A stretch of DNA of 64,000 nucleotides from Mesodorylaimus sp. YZB2_4 (GCA_030248295.1 JASANH010000793.1:124001-188000), one strand, 5' to 3'. Counted from the stretch's first letter, positions 46,650-59,927 are shown. Numbers and translations are program-made. The notes: generated by a model not told the origin, from the sequence alone.

Positions 46650-49600
46650 CTTTGGATCAAGAGCCAACTACTTATTGGCTTATACTTTTAAATTTCGACT
46701 CCTTTTTCATAGATAATTTTCGGTCGTTCAGGCAAAGTAATAATGATAGAAAATCCTCATCAGCTTATCAGTCGACTATTCGATAAACTGAAAAAGAAAA
46801 CTATGAATGACATTGTTAACAGTTTTTATACGCAGAGAAGCAGTAGTTTCCGATGCTGAAAAGATCAGCTTGATCACCAGACAGAAATCAATAAGGTGAT
46901 CATGCCAATGTCAAATTTCCCACAAATTCGAAAAAGCACATTTAGTCAAAACTTTCATCAAATTTTCCTCATTTGGTTTGTAATAACGCAGTCGAAAATG
47001 TTCTCTTCTTTTCCAGCCTAATCAATAGAGCAGGTGGTCTTCTTTTGAAATTTGCCGCTTTACAAAGCAGCCGTCATTCGAAGAAAAGCGATTGCTCGAA
47101 ACCAAACGGATTCTTTTCTGCACTTGTAGTGAAACCAGGACAGAGACAGAGTAGGTACTGAGGCCAGTCTAGTCACTCGGTAGGACTTCGAATAACATAG
47201 GTCAGAGCATAAGAGTATGGGAGCACAGCTACTAGTTTCCAGCACCACCACCACCACTATAACTATGTACTTGCGACGATTGATGAGACTCGTAGGAAAT
47301 GTTGACGTTTTGGAAAATTTCCGATCACCTTTTCCTCGCAATAACGTCGTTTCTGGCTGTACTATCTGACGAATAGGGAGCCCGTCAAAATAATTGCGAA
47401 AGAGCGGCAAATTTGAAAATTATCCACAACGAAAGTAAAAATTTCAGCCACTTTTTGGAATATTAGTATAGAAGTAAAGTGCTAGAGAAAATATGTTGTA
47501 CCGATAATAAAAATGACAATAATCGTTAGCTTTTATGACCAAAATCGGAGTCGACTAGACGGCAATTCAAGACAGAAGGCTACAATCCGTTTGTAAAACG
47601 AGGATTCTGAATAAAGCTGGTTTTTCCGCATGTCTGCATTCTTCGAGGAAAGAATCGTACGTTTCGAAAAATACACAATGTTGTGCGTGAATGAAAAATG
47701 ATTCCATGCATTAAATTGGCTTTTTGTTAAAAGAAAAGAAAAAATCGTGCGCTTTTCTCATATTTCGAAATACTCGGCCAAATGAATCGCATAGTTCAAA
47801 CTCATTCATTCACCTTAGCTTATGCTTAGCTGAACAGGACTATGAGGATGGTTGAGCGTTGGCTAAAGGGGGATGAAGGAGGGCGAGGAAGACATTTTTA
47901 TTACTACCATCAAGCCACCGCGTCTGCTACGTCTTCGTCCTGCTCGTCGGCCGTTCACTTTCGAAACGTCTTCAAAAGCTGAAGCTCGAGCCAGTGGAAT
48001 TTTTCTTCGTCCAATGATGAAGCTTTTTGGGGTTTTTTCGTTTTCTATTCTTCTTCATTGCACCTTTTCACTAAATAGTGCGCTTTTGAGACTCGATCGA
48101 AAAGGATTTCACTCGTTTCTTTTCATTCTCGTCTTCCTTTTGCCTCTTCACGCTTTTTCTTTTTCGAGCATTTTGAAAGGCGGCAAAACCGAAGAAAACG
48201 CGCCTGCTTCTTGTCTTTCTTCGGCTAGTAGATTTGTGCGCGCGCCTTTTGAAGAGTCGTTGGCGGAAGTATGTGAAGATGGACGAGTAGAGCTCGGCAA
48301 AAGCGCAAACCCACGACTCGTCGGGGAACTATAAAAGCTTATGAAGCAGATAAGAAAAGAGAATTCCAGATTTTTACTCGAAACCACCAGCTTTTACTTC
48401 TCTTCGCACTCCAATGCCAGCCAATGGATTCTTCGCACGCCAACAGCAGTGACGTCAATTCAACTAAAGCTCACTGAAACATTGCCCACTCGCACGCTAA
48501 CTTGTTTTATGTGCATAATGCAGACATATTCGATATGCACACCACATGCCACATACACGTTTGGGGGAGGGGGGCAATACGAGTAGCTTTCTTCGATTTG
48601 TCTCCTCGTCAGCTGAGCAGGATCCTGGTTCTTGTTTATGCATGGGAAAATGTTATTTATGTGTTTATGCAGAAAGGTTACGACTCGGTGGACTAGTGTC
48701 GAGCAACGAATAGCCCTGCTGAGGGATCTTGCTTAGAATTACCATTGTCCTATTATTCGAATGAGCTGTCCTTTTTCCAGCCTGACTTGGCTTTGATCAT
48801 CACAAACAAGAATACATTTCTGACAAAATCAAATATATCAACACGCTTAAAAAGCTAATATAGAGAGGAAAATTATTTCTGACCTTTATTTGACTTCCTG
48901 TTGGCACAGTTACTAGCTTTTTGCAATGAGGCTTTGGAAGAACTATAAGACTTGGGGCCTTGGCTGTTCCTGTTACTAGTACCCTTCTGGTCTCGCTAGT
49001 TCTGTTTTGAATGCTAGAAAGAATTACCATAAACACTGCAGAACACATGTCATGCAGGAAGCTGCACTTTTCCCACCTTTCCTCAGTTTTCAGCCCTGAG
49101 GGTCATGAAAGTGATACATTCATGACACTAATAAAATACGGCCAAGAAAAGACAGACGTCTCGTCAAGACTTCTGTAAGAAATTAACACAGTGCTGACAA
49201 GACTACATAGGAACAGTCAGATAATGGACTGCCTATGGGAAACCACGCAGATGGGAAATACGGGCAGTATGTTGGAGATGTGGTGTGGCACAGTGGGATG
49301 TGGAACAATGTGGCTCACTGCCAATACCAGTGCGAACTGCCTCTAAAATTGTCTGCGTAGTGTCTAGCACACATGGCCTACATACATAGCTATGGCACAT
49401 AATGTCAAGCAACGGCAGGGATGGCTGGTCCACTCACAATCAGGCAGTGCCGACGCAACAGCAGTCGATTAGGAAACATGCTCGAGCAGAAGATCCGTTT
49501 TGTGCGTGAATGTCAGCAGAAGGGTATGTACGCAGCTCGTGATCTAGCGAGCTAGGCGACTGCTTCTTCAACCTCAGAAACCAAATAAGCAAAAATTTTG

Positions 49601-49950
49601 GTTTTCGCATGCTTTTTAGAATAGGATCTGCTAAACTGCAAATTTTTATCAGAATCTGTCAGCTATAGTACTTGACGAATGACGAATAAAAAAAGCATGT
49701 AAACTGTCAATAGTGACGGATGAATTTTCAGAGTGTGATTGTTTATAAAAGAAATGTCGAAAAGCAGTCCGAAGGCTCTAACTTTGCAATTGCACAACCT
49801 CTGATTGTGTTCTTATCCTCCGTCTCCTATTCTGCCCCCATGATCGTTGTCTGGAACTCATTACGCGTCTGGTTGTCTGGTTTGCAACAGTCGTAAGCCT
49901 ATGCTACCGCTTTTCAAGGGCTTATTAAAAAATCTTTTTGCTTTTTGAAA
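46650..49950. other. Intergenic, no gene recognised
   Basis: Upstream of acetylcholinesterase copy 2. A 153-codon plus ORF (47873-48334) contains a leader-like segment (MMKLFGVFSFSILLHCTFSL), but composition and lack of motifs do not support a gene. No other coding signal. Confidence 0.4.
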
Positions 49951-50020
49951 CGGAACTACAGTTCACAGGTGCAGTATCCCTCTCGATGTGAATCAAATCG
50001 CCAAACAGTATCACGGATTC

Positions 50021-50263
50021 ATGTCCGCGAGGTGTTCAGCTGGATTCTATTCGGCCCGTGCTGGGGAGTATTTCAAAAATTATCTAAATCTTTCGCTTTA
50101 TCATAGCATCTACGGTCAAATGCACAAAAACAAAACTGTTATTGCTGGACATCATGTTTTAAAAGCATTTGGATTGATGTCCCCATCGAATTTTCCTCCC
50201 AGAGAGCAGCGAACAGTTTCATCTCCCCAGGAATACGAGTCTATCGAGGAAACATATCGCTGA
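50021..50263 (+). CDS. Unassigned small coding exon, 80 or more residues
   Basis: From ATG 50021 the frame runs 80 codons to TGA; it is also open back to an acceptor-like TTCACAG at 49968, adding about 17 residues (IPLDVNQIAKQYHG). Codon use and amino-acid mix resemble the window's true exons, with Tyr/Phe/His-rich segments (EYFKNYLNLSLYHSIYG) and a hydrophilic end. No family is recognised; the short size and aromatic middle loosely suggest a small mitochondrial protein. It may be the last exon of a gene whose upstream exons were missed. Confidence 0.4.
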   Translation: MSARCSAGFYSARAGEYFKNYLNLSLYHSIYGQMHKNKTVIAGHHVLKAFGLMSPSNFPPREQRTVSSPQEYESIEETYR

Positions 50264-50310
50264 TCAAGCGAGAATTAGTGCGCAAGTCTGACATTGGGTC
50301 CCAAACCCAA

Positions 50311-50396
50311 CCCGGGTCGTGGCCTAGCGGGTTAAGGCCTCTCACGTTGGGTGCGCACTTACAGGGGAGGGTTCGACTCCCGCCTCCCTTTTGGTT
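50311..50396 (+). repeat. tRNA-like sequence, probably a SINE head or tRNA pseudogene
   Basis: Has an A box (TGGCCTAGCGGGTTAAGG) and B box (GGTTCGACTCC) at tRNA spacing, but the presumed acceptor strands (GGGTCGT and CTCCCTT) do not pair. It is not called as a functional tRNA. Confidence 0.5.
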
Positions 50397-50905
50397 TCGA
50401 GTCAGCAGATCCTGGGTGCGACCAAAACGTGCCGTACAAAAGTCGGGCGCACAATTTAGTTTATGAGATCATTGCCGTGGTCGAAGACTCTGGCCGCTCA
50501 AGGGCACAGTAGTCAAATTCGACATGTCAGCCTCACTGTGACAAATTGATAGCTCTTCTTTCAGTATATGATATCGAGCTCTTGTCGGCTCCTTTCTTTT
50601 CAAACGCACTCCTTGAATACAGCGCGTTCCCAGTGGACATTTTTTTGTGATGTCCCTTGCCTTGACTGTAAGAAAACATTCTAAATGGATTCCAAGGTTG
50701 GCATGGCAGCGAACGCCATCTGCGCCACGTTTTTCAGCAAGTCCAAAAATGACTCGTGCTTCTCCAGAATAAGCCATCGACATTTCCGAACGGACTTAGA
50801 GTAAGTATTAGCAAAAACTTTAAGCGATCTACCCTGGGTTTACGAATAGACCTTGGATCGAGTCTGGGCCATGTGCACAATGCACCCATTCCTGTGTGGG
50901 TCCGC

Positions 50906-51890
50906 TTCTAGTTCTAGTTCTAGTTTTACTTGCTAAAACGCATATAATGCGCACTCGAATAGCAAGTCACACAATAGAAGTAAAAAAAAGCAAAAAATAC
51001 ATCTACGAAAATGTCATTTTAGAAATCACTTGATAGAAGGAATTATACTTCGATAAAGCTACACCCTCGGGCAGAGAATTCCACAGAGTCATGGCAGAAA
51101 AAATAAAGCTCTGCTTGAAACTTTCAAAAAAATGCCTTGGAATACTTAAATGATGAGCAGCTACGCACCTAGCACTGTAGCGAACACCAGCACTGTCCTT
51201 ATGCACAAAACCAGAGTTCGGAAAATCATGAATACCAGAATAAAATTTATAAAACTGAAAACATTTCAATCGTTTCCTGCGGCAAAAAAGGGAAGAAAAG
51301 CCGGTTCGGCATAAAGCATCGTCGTACGACAAAGTAAAGTCACGTGAGATAAGACGTAGAGCAAATTTTTGTACACGTTCAAGTTCATCAATATCTTTTC
51401 TCAGTATAGGATCATAGACAACGCTACCATAATCCAGAATGGACCTCACACAGGCGCTATAAACATTTTTCAAAACGTGGGATGAAACCCATTTACCAAG
51501 TTTCCTACTTACAGCACCCAACATTGAATTACAACGTTTTACAATTTCGGTAACATGAGAAGAGAATTTGAGGTTATTGTCAAAAGTGATACCTAAGTAT
51601 TTGACGGTCTTAGACACTTCTAATTTTACACCACCCAAATGCAGTGAAATATGGTTGAAATTTGAGACAGCACCATAATGAAAAATTGTTACCTGCGACT
51701 TTTTGGCATTGAACAATAAACCGGCAGCTTCGATCCATTTTTCAATGAAATCCAACGCTGGTTGGACTACTAAGTCACATTCATTGACGTTGTCCGTATC
51801 ATCGACAGGAACCAATAAGACTAAGTCGTCAGCGAACGCTTGCAGGAGATAATTGGGGAAATGACGACGACTCGATATCCGCTCGACTCG
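50906..51890 (-). pseudogene. 5'-truncated non-LTR retrotransposon (Jockey/CR1-type RT)
   Basis: Minus-strand frame from about 51880 to 51003 contains the RT active site AFADDLVLLVP (51810-51840) and the thumb region (FNAKKSQVTIF, KYLGITFD, SCVRSILDYGSVVYDP, ERVQKFALRLI), ending WNSLPEGV...MTFS. Everything upstream of the FADD box is missing, as in ordinary 5' truncation. The 3' end carries a short tandem tail, TTCTAG repeated three times on the plus strand at 50906-50923, as in CR1-like elements. The frame is intact in this piece, so insertion may be fairly recent. Confidence 0.85.
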
Positions 51891-54230
51891 ATATCGCTTA
51901 ATCGCATAAGTTGTTTAATTGCATAAAATTTCCAAGTCATGATTCATTTTCTATATTGCATGTGCAAAAAGCCATAGCATAATCGCACACTGTACGTCGT
52001 TTTATTTGCATAATGCACCTCATCAGGCCCAATCGCATCACATCACATGGATATACTTAATCGCATAAACAGGACGTGACTCCAAGTTTGACTATAGTAG
52101 GTTTAGCTTCAAAAAATATCAGTCATTGTCACAGTTCTAAGACCAGTCAGTCGGGTTTTGCTTATTACGACTACGTTACGATCGAAAAGAAAAGATTTTC
52201 TTTATGTTGCATCACTCAAAGATGTAAAGAATCTCAAATGAATTTTGCGTTTGTCATCAGCTAATCGCATATTCTGACGCATAACCTATTTATGCAATCA
52301 TCAGAAGTTTCGGATAATCGAATAATTCTGTCAATTGCATAAAATTGTCTGGTCTTGAGCCTATGCAAGTCGGAGTCGATTGTATCTCAAAAAAACTTCG
52401 ACTGCCTATAACAAGTTTAGGTCGACAGAACTAAAAATTTTGGGTGAGGGGCATTCTGGTCGGATCGAGTCAAACTTGATCTAGTGTCTTTCAAAAACTC
52501 ACAAGTTTTTAGAAAAATCATAGACTTGTAACCTGTGAGGGAATTTCTCAGAAGGATTTTCGTAGGACTTGCAGGTTACTTTTCATCTGTAGCCATTGGA
52601 TCTCTCGCGTTTTTGTCCTTTGGCGGGTGGATATGATGGCGGGAGACCAGCATATCTTTTTTCGATGAACAATCTGATACGATAAAATTCCTTTTTTTAT
52701 GCCGGTTGTGTGCTCAAGCAGCCAATTAAATCAGCAGAGCATTCATAACTGCGTCATGAATATCTCCAGTCGCTGAAGTGCACTATAGAAGCCTACACCA
52801 GGCCCCCCCCCATAAACGAGACTTATAAGACTGCTGCAAGAGCAGCGTGGCCTGTAAAAAATTTCAAAAATTTTTTCGCTGCAGCACAGACGCAGTGCAC
52901 CATTTGTAGTTGCATATTGGTACTGTTCATAACGGTGCATGCATTTCAAAAACTGCGCCCCAGTAAATGAAACTTTTGTCATGGGCGCAACTTGCCTTCA
53001 CATTCCTTTGTTATCTCGCTTGACTGCTCTGAGTATTTCTTGAACAACTTTTCTTGTAAATGTCTTCGAGGACGGTTGCTTGATTGTCAGTGAATCGGAA
53101 AAGCGAGGACCAGTTACTGTTTGACTTTATTGTTCCCTCTTTTGTCCTACATTCATTTCAAAGTTGCACACTTTTTTTGCAAAGTCAGCACAAAATTTCT
53201 TTGCCTCCCCCATTGCATTTATTGAACAATACCTGTCGATTACAGCCGACTGGTCTCTATTCTCGCTCGAGTGTCAAGATTTTAAATCAAACAATGTTCT
53301 ACGATTTCAATTGTGCCAAGTGTTACCATAACCGGAAACTTATTGCCTATCTCAAGCGCCTTTGTACTTTTCCCTTTTATCACAATTTCCTTTCCCCTCG
53401 ATGAGTTTTCAGTGACTTAGGTTTCAAATTCATAAGAAAAAGCGACACTAGATGTTCTGTAGTGTGCTGCAGGTGCCCTACACCCAGCTAATATTATTCT
53501 GTCCCACCTTGTGCAGGATAACAGCGCAAACACTCCTCGAGACAATAAGAATTTATTTCTGTCCAAAAGGGAAAACTGCGCAAAAAGTATATTTTCATTT
53601 TGGCACGCCCAAATTAGGAATGTAGTTCAAAAAAGAGCATAGATGAGCTTACTCCGCAGTAAGTCATCCATTCTGTACATGGCCGATATGCAGAATCATT
53701 GACCTCGATTCCGTAAATGGAATTATAAAAACCTAAATACCAAAAGTACCCGGGGGGGGGCGGGCCACTTGTCAACATTTTATCATGTTTGACAAATGTC
53801 TTCATAAAAAATTGGAATTACACACAGTTTATTCACAATAAAATATTCAGGGTACACAGTTTGAGCACAGAATAAACTTTGACTAGCCGACTCGAGTATT
53901 GTGGTTGGTGGTTTAAGAAGACTAGTTCTGCACGTACGGCATGTACATATTTGTACACAAACGGTCCTGTACTCAGCACAACTCTCGTAAAGACCGTCGC
54001 GCGCACTCGTTTTTAGGCCGACTGCCATCGTGTGCCACTGCAGCGTATTTTCTGTAACACACTGCCGACATAGGCAACGCCGAGTCAGTCGTGAGGTCAG
54101 TCGGACAGAGTAGTGGTGACGACTCAATTTCAATAAACCACATGAACTGTTTTTTCCGAGTGTCACTAAACGCCAGAGACCACTTTTTCATTTTTCAGAA
54201 GTTCAAATTCAGTAAAAAGTTTTGCCAACC
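51891..54230. other. Intergenic; cluster of AATCGCATA / AATTGCATA motifs
   Basis: Between about 51896 and 52345 the words AATCGCATA and AATTGCATAAA recur at least five times on the plus strand (51898, 51917, 52054, 52262, 52335), probably marking an unrecognised repeat. No gene. An acceptor TTTTTCAG at 54192-54199 precedes the SLC2 gene. Confidence 0.45.
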
Positions 54231-56829
54231 ATGTTACCTTGTTTTAATTGTAAACACATGCCACCATTTCGATTGCTATTGGCAGCTGTAGCCTTGGGGG
54301 CTGGTGGAAGTTTTCATTTTGGGTATCAGTTATCCAGTCCAAATCCAACGGTCAATGTATTTCGTCGATTTCTGAACGAGTCCTATTCAGTCCATTATGG
54401 CCAGCCATTGAGTGAACATGTTTATCGAAGTTTATGGTCCTTTGTATTGACTTTGCAATCGCTAGGATGCGTTTTTGGTTCGCTAATGTTGGTACCAACA
54501 GCGGAGACACTCGGTCGAAAGAAAGGTTTTTTCATGGTCTCATTAATTAACGTGGTTGGTTTAGCCCTGCAAATTTCGGCATTGCGTTTAATGAGTTTTG
54601 AAGCTTTAGCTGTTGGCCGCTTCTTGGTTGGTGTGGCTACGGGTTTGGTACTAGGCTTACAAACCATGTACTTAAGCGAGGTGAGCCCGAAAGAGAATCG
54701 TGGCGCCATCAGTGGCTCGACTGCTATATTTCTGGAAATGGGATTCGGCCTGGGCGCCGCTATCGCATTACCCGATGTCCTGGGCTCGGATACAATGTGG
54801 CCGTACGTGTACGTTTTCGAATTGGCAGTAGCTGTCATAATGTGGCTCTCACTGCCATTCTTACCCGAATCACCCAAATATTTAGCGGCGAAAGGTGAGA
54901 TTCATTGAAAGCAGGAACAATTCAGTGAAACATGCAATTCAATTGCCTTCCAATATAGAAAGCAATCAAAAATCAAACTTTGATCAGCTTCGTGGCAGCC
55001 GCATTCACTTCCTTGTCCACCCACAAAAAGGACATAGAGTTCCCAGATGTCATAAACCTTTCAATAATCGTCACGGACGCGTGATAAACAAAAGTCACTG
55101 TGACCTTTAAACCAGTTCTTTCACGGCGTCAAAACAATTTTCTGGTGCGTGACGACAAGAATGGCTCAAAAAAAATGTTTATCGGTTTCAAAACTGGTCT
55201 CGATACATTTTTGCCGCAGTCGACTGATTTGGGCTTTTTACACAATTTTTTTGGGAAAAACAATTAAAATTCGCTTAATCAGGTTTAGAAATATTTGAGT
55301 ATAGCACGTTTGCAATGTAATCGTAGAAGTAGCATTCGGATTTCGGGTAGCTAAAACATGAAACGGAATATGATTCCCATCCGTCTTGAACGTTTTGACA
55401 GTTTTGACAGTTTTCTGCCATCATATTCCCGAAGTAATGAGTGCTGAAGACACTCGCAAAAACCACATTATATCGGACGCGTAAATTTATTACATTTTCA
55501 TAAGCATGCCCCAGTTCTGCAAAAATGCAAGCACGTGTTCGAAAAGAAATGTGAGCTGCTTCAGGTCAGAAAACTAAGCGCTTTGCAAATTTGAGTTTAT
55601 TGCATCTAGACAAATACTAAGCATACACCAAGCAAGATCTAAAAATTTTTACTTATTTTCAATTCTATTTCGAATTGTGAAAAAATTTGAAAATCTAGGC
55701 GATGTATGCAAAGTTTATGGAAACCTTTGTTTTTTGGCAAAACTCAAAATCCCAAAAATATAAATACGTGCTCTCAAAATAAAAGATTAAACCTATCTTT
55801 GAAAAATCGGCACCACAAACCATACTTTCTAGTACAGTCGCGTAATTTGAATTCAAAAAAGCGCCATTTAAAAGCGGGCGGGAAATAGGAATCTTACATT
55901 TTGTTGTCAAATGCGCCAAGTTACGCTCTGTACTCAATTAATAATAAAATATGTGTTCAAGCATCCCTTTTGCTGGTTTTCTTAATTTAATCATTTTAGG
56001 TAAAACGCGCGAGGCTATCAATGCTCTTCATTTCTATCGTCACGTCAACCCCAATCAAAGTTTGCGTGAAATCGAGGAAGAAATTAATTCTCAAGCTAAA
56101 ATGGCCAAATTATCAGAAATAATTAAAAAACCGCATCTCCGTCGAGGCATGCTTTTAGGTTTTGCAGTTTTCACTACTTGTAATTTCAGTGGTATCTTGG
56201 CATTGGATTACTTTTCCACATTTCTTCTAATCGAAGTTGGTTTATCGCCACGAGCAGCAGAATATGCAACTGTGGCCATTGTTGGCCAGACCGTCCTGGC
56301 CGCCACGATATCGAGTTCGATCGTGGATCGTGTGGGTCGTCGTCCCCTATTATTGTGGTCGATCGTATCGATGACCCTCTGCAACACGTTGTTCATGATA
56401 TTTAGCCTTCTTTACACCAAGTACGAGTTGGCCTGGCTGGGTTATGGGTGTATTTTGGTTTGCATATTCTTCACACTCACCTTTGGCATCGGCCCCAGCG
56501 TGCTTCAATGGGTTATCAATGCCGAAATGACCCCACAAAATGCACGATCGCCGGCCCAATCATTCACCTTTACAGTAAATCGTATCTCGAGTATTTTGAC
56601 GTCATTCGCCTTTTTTCCATTGCAAGGCGCAGTCGGTGCGTACAGTCTACTCATGTTCATTTTACCATTACCCGTTATGTTCGCCATTTTCTACTTTTTC
56701 TTGCCTGAAACGAAGAATCGTACGACTGTCGAAATTATGCAGTCGTTAGGTTACGAATTGAAAAGTGAAAATGTGAACGGCCAAGACAGGTCTGTTTCTG
56801 CAAATGGCAACTCATCAGTTGCAATTTGA
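54231..56829 (+). CDS. SLC2 (GLUT)-family sugar-type transporter, 2 exons
   Basis: Exons 54231-54894 and 56000-56829 join in phase to 497 residues, the family's usual size, with about 12 membrane helices. Major-facilitator signatures are present: GRKKG (95-99), YLSEVSPKENRG (147-158), PESPKYL (212-218), DRVGRRP in the second half and PETKNR near the end. The helix-5 and helix-7 glutamines that hold hexose are replaced: STAIFLEMG where GLUT1 has HQL, and CNFSGI (282-287) where GLUT1 has QQLSGI; the helix-10 GPGPIPW is GIGPSVLQW. The substrate is therefore uncertain. The start is the ATG at 54231, 32 bases past a bare splice acceptor. Confidence 0.92.
54895..55999 (+). other. Single intron of the SLC2 gene
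   Basis: 1105 bp, donor GTGAGA, acceptor TCATTTTAG. No coding content was recognised in it. Confidence 0.65.
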
Positions 56830-58379
56830 AATGTCTCGCGCCTAGCACTTTTGGCGTACCATAAAAATTGTGTATTCTGAATGTAATGAAAAAACGGTGG
56901 GTGTATCTGCTGTAGAAAATGATAATACACGAAAAAGGGAAAAATGTTCTTCACTTCAGCTGTCAGGTGACCTACTAGATTCCTCGCCCCAGTAGTCGGG
57001 AATACCCGGGAGTAGTGTCAATCATGGTGAGTGCAGGATTAAAACATTTTTGAAAAGTGCAATTTTTCGTCCTTACAAACTGAAAAAAGGCACTCTGACT
57101 TTTCTCAATTTTTCACTTAAAATCAAAACCTTGTGCAATTTTATCCCGCTCCACATGGAAACTAAAGTACATACGCGAAGTGCTCGCTGTATTGGTGTGC
57201 ACCTGGTCCATCAATGCGTTCACAGCAACATAGCCAGAGTATGGACTCGTCGCCTTCCCGCACTAATCGTAAGAAAAGATGCGGGTGTTTTTCCATGTCA
57301 GCCAAAATGCTCAATTTGCGTAAGACACGCATCAGCTTGATTCTTGTATTTATTGTCCGTGACTAGGTCCTTCTTGTCCGTCTTTCAAATTCGATAAGTT
57401 CAGCGCACGCTGAGAAGTTGCAACACAGCGCACTACGTTCCAAAATTAAGTTCACAGCTGTTTTCGTCAATTTCTAAAATATGCCCTCCAAACTCCCCAA
57501 GTAACCATCCTTGGTACAAAATGAAAACAGCGTCAGAATCAGAACCTAATGTGCGGACACGATGAAAAAACTTTTTGCAATTTGATCAATATTTCGATTA
57601 GTAAGCAATCAGCCGATCAATCAATCGCTCAAGAGAAATGAATTCCCTTTCGACACAGCTGGCGCGCGCATGCGCATCTAGGACCGTTGCTATTTGGCGG
57701 TCAATAGAAACAAGAGCTGTTAACTCAATTTTTGAACGTAGTGTAGTACAGTATATTGAAAAAGATAACCAAATTCTTATCACTGTGTTCAATAGAAAGA
57801 AATACAATCTAGTCCGCAGTTGGCTGATAGCGATAACTGCTGCCATGTTTTGTCGGGAGGCTTCACCCGAATGCCACCTGTCTGAGCCCTCTGGAAGGCT
57901 GGACCATCTCGATGTGTGTCTTATGGTCCAGGACCAGTTAAAGCTCGTACTTGTCGAGTTTTGACTTCACAAGGTTGAAATCGATCGTTTGGTTAAATCC
58001 CTCTTTTATGTCCCACGTCTGGATCCTAATTAAAGAGTTCTTCATCTTCTCTGAGGAGTCTTTCGACAGCATTTCCTGATGTTCTGCCGACGTTTCGATG
58101 TGTCAGATATTTCCGAGGGCTTTCAACTGCACGGTCCGCAGATCACGCAGACCTGGCACTCTTAGTATTTTATAAACTACACTTTAGGAGTGCCGCCTCC
58201 TCTGACGAAAGAGGAATTCTTTACCGAGTATAGGCTATGAAAGACACGCTTGAGGGTGCGAAGGTAGAAAAATGAACACACTTTACACTATTTACAGTAC
58301 ACGGATTCTGATTTGTCGAGCCATTCCTACCTCAGCATTTGTACTTTACAGTCGGTTTTTTCTTGACTCGTTCTTCAGC
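56830..58379. other. Intergenic, no gene recognised
   Basis: No canonical AATAAA was seen in the 100 bases after the SLC2 stop. Short ORFs only. It ends with a pyrimidine tract and acceptor (CTCGTTCTTCAG) one base before the next ATG. Confidence 0.4.
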
Positions 58380-58739
58380 ATGGAAACCGTCAAATCTCCA
58401 AAACAGGATTCTTCTTCTCCACGCCCAGCTGATGAAAAATCTCCAAAAACAGCAAGTCCTGCTAAATCGATCGGCCTGCCAAATCCCGTCTCTCAAATTA
58501 CCGCTCCAGATTCGCTAACGAAGAAGAAGAATGAAAGGAAACGCAAGCGTAAACATGATCTCATTTATTTTTGGGGCATGATCGGCATCGTCGTCTGGCT
58601 GATCATTATGTTCGGATGTTGGCTATTGGCTGGATTACGGCAATTTGTGAGTCGCCTGCAAAGTATGGATGAAGCCCTGCGTCGACTCGAATGTTTGAGC
58701 TATATTTCCGAAACGAATTTAACGACCGAATCTATATAG
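58380..58739 (+). CDS. Single-pass membrane protein, 119 residues, unknown function
   Basis: Single exon. Residues 1-50 are Ser/Pro/Lys-rich with repeated SPK/SPR-type phosphorylation sites; then KKKNERKRKRKHD (basic, cytoplasmic side) and one hydrophobic helix at about 62-86 (LIYFWGMIGIVVWLIIMFGC). A short coiled segment (RQFVSRLQSMDEALRRLE) and a C-terminus with NLT follow. The start is the ATG directly after TTCTTCAG; the frame is open upstream but reads through the pyrimidine tract. No family recognised; the basic block before the helix predicts N-in topology. Confidence 0.6.
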   Translation: METVKSPKQDSSSPRPADEKSPKTASPAKSIGLPNPVSQITAPDSLTKKKNERKRKRKHDLIYFWGMIGIVVWLIIMFGCWLLAGLRQFVSRLQSMDEALRRLECLSYISETNLTTESI

Positions 58740-59927
58740 AATATTCTGGAATTAGAAATCGTGACGATCATTCGCATCTGAAAATTATTAACTAGAGCCC
58801 TGTTCAGAGAAAATGATCCGCCGAAGCCTCGATGATCACGGTTTAATTCTTTTGCAGCCAAATTTCCAGGCACCATTAAAGCAGAATCATATTTTAAAGC
58901 GATTTTCTCTTTCGTGTAAGCACGGTAAGCGCTATAACGTTTCAGTACAGTATACACTCCCTATGTCACTTTGATTTTGACCTTATAAAGCGTCAACGGT
59001 GTGGCCAGAGAGTCCTTCGCCCGACACTAGCCTACTTTTGGAAAGTGCTGTAGGCCAAACACCAAGGTATGCATACAAGAGAGAATTCTGTTCTGGCCAA
59101 GAATCATGAAATACTTCAAAATGTAATAAGAGTAGCATTCTTTGGAAACAGACACGAAAAAAGCGAAGTCTTCGTTTTTTTGGCGTTTCTGAGTTGGACA
59201 ATGCCTGAGAGACTAAAAAATGTCAAGTATCACGAAGGAGCAAAGAAACTGCTTCTTTCGCGCCTTTATGTGTGAATGACTGAATTGGAGAACTCCATTT
59301 CTTGCTGCAAGGGAGAAACTTCCCGCTCTACACTGCATTTTTACCCAACACCCTCATGCCCACAAGCCTTCCATATTATCTTAGTGGAAATATTAAACGC
59401 AGCAAATACACTACGCTTCAAAAAACATGCACCACCGGTGCAAGATACACCTCCATGACTTTTCAAGCGCCCCACCTTCACGCCAAGTTAGTTCAACCCT
59501 GCGCAAGTGTGCTGGTGCCTTCAGCGGAGATATGCCGCGCTCGCTTGGCTGACTTGACTTCTGTCTCTTTCGCGCACATTTCTGCCATTCCTTACACCAA
59601 AGCTAGGTGAAAATCGAATTTGCCACAAAAATTCAAAAATGGCGGGAAACTTGAAAAACGGTGTTGTTAGACAGTGTAGTCTTATTTTACACTTTCAAAC
59701 TATTTCACGACATAAAACGTAAGCAGAATTTTTTATATCTTGTACATCTGCAGCTACTGCACAACGAGTTATAATTACAGTATAGCCCTTGTTGCAAATA
59801 TTACATACCGGTTTCACGAGTTTCCAACATTTCATTAAAATATTACAAGCACCCCTTGAGAAGTCCACTTCTACAGACCGTATTTTCTGTATCTTAGGAT
59901 ATCCCATTTGCTCAATACTACTTCAGC
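58740..59927. other. Intergenic, no gene recognised
   Basis: Short ORFs without domains. A GGCGGGAAACTTGAAA motif lies at about 59641. No polyadenylation signal could be assigned to either neighbour. Confidence 0.4.

Noticed and set aside
47873..48334. 153-codon ORF with a leader-like hydrophobic stretch
   Set aside because: T-rich low-complexity DNA produces the Phe/Leu runs; no donor, domain or polyadenylation signal supports a gene.
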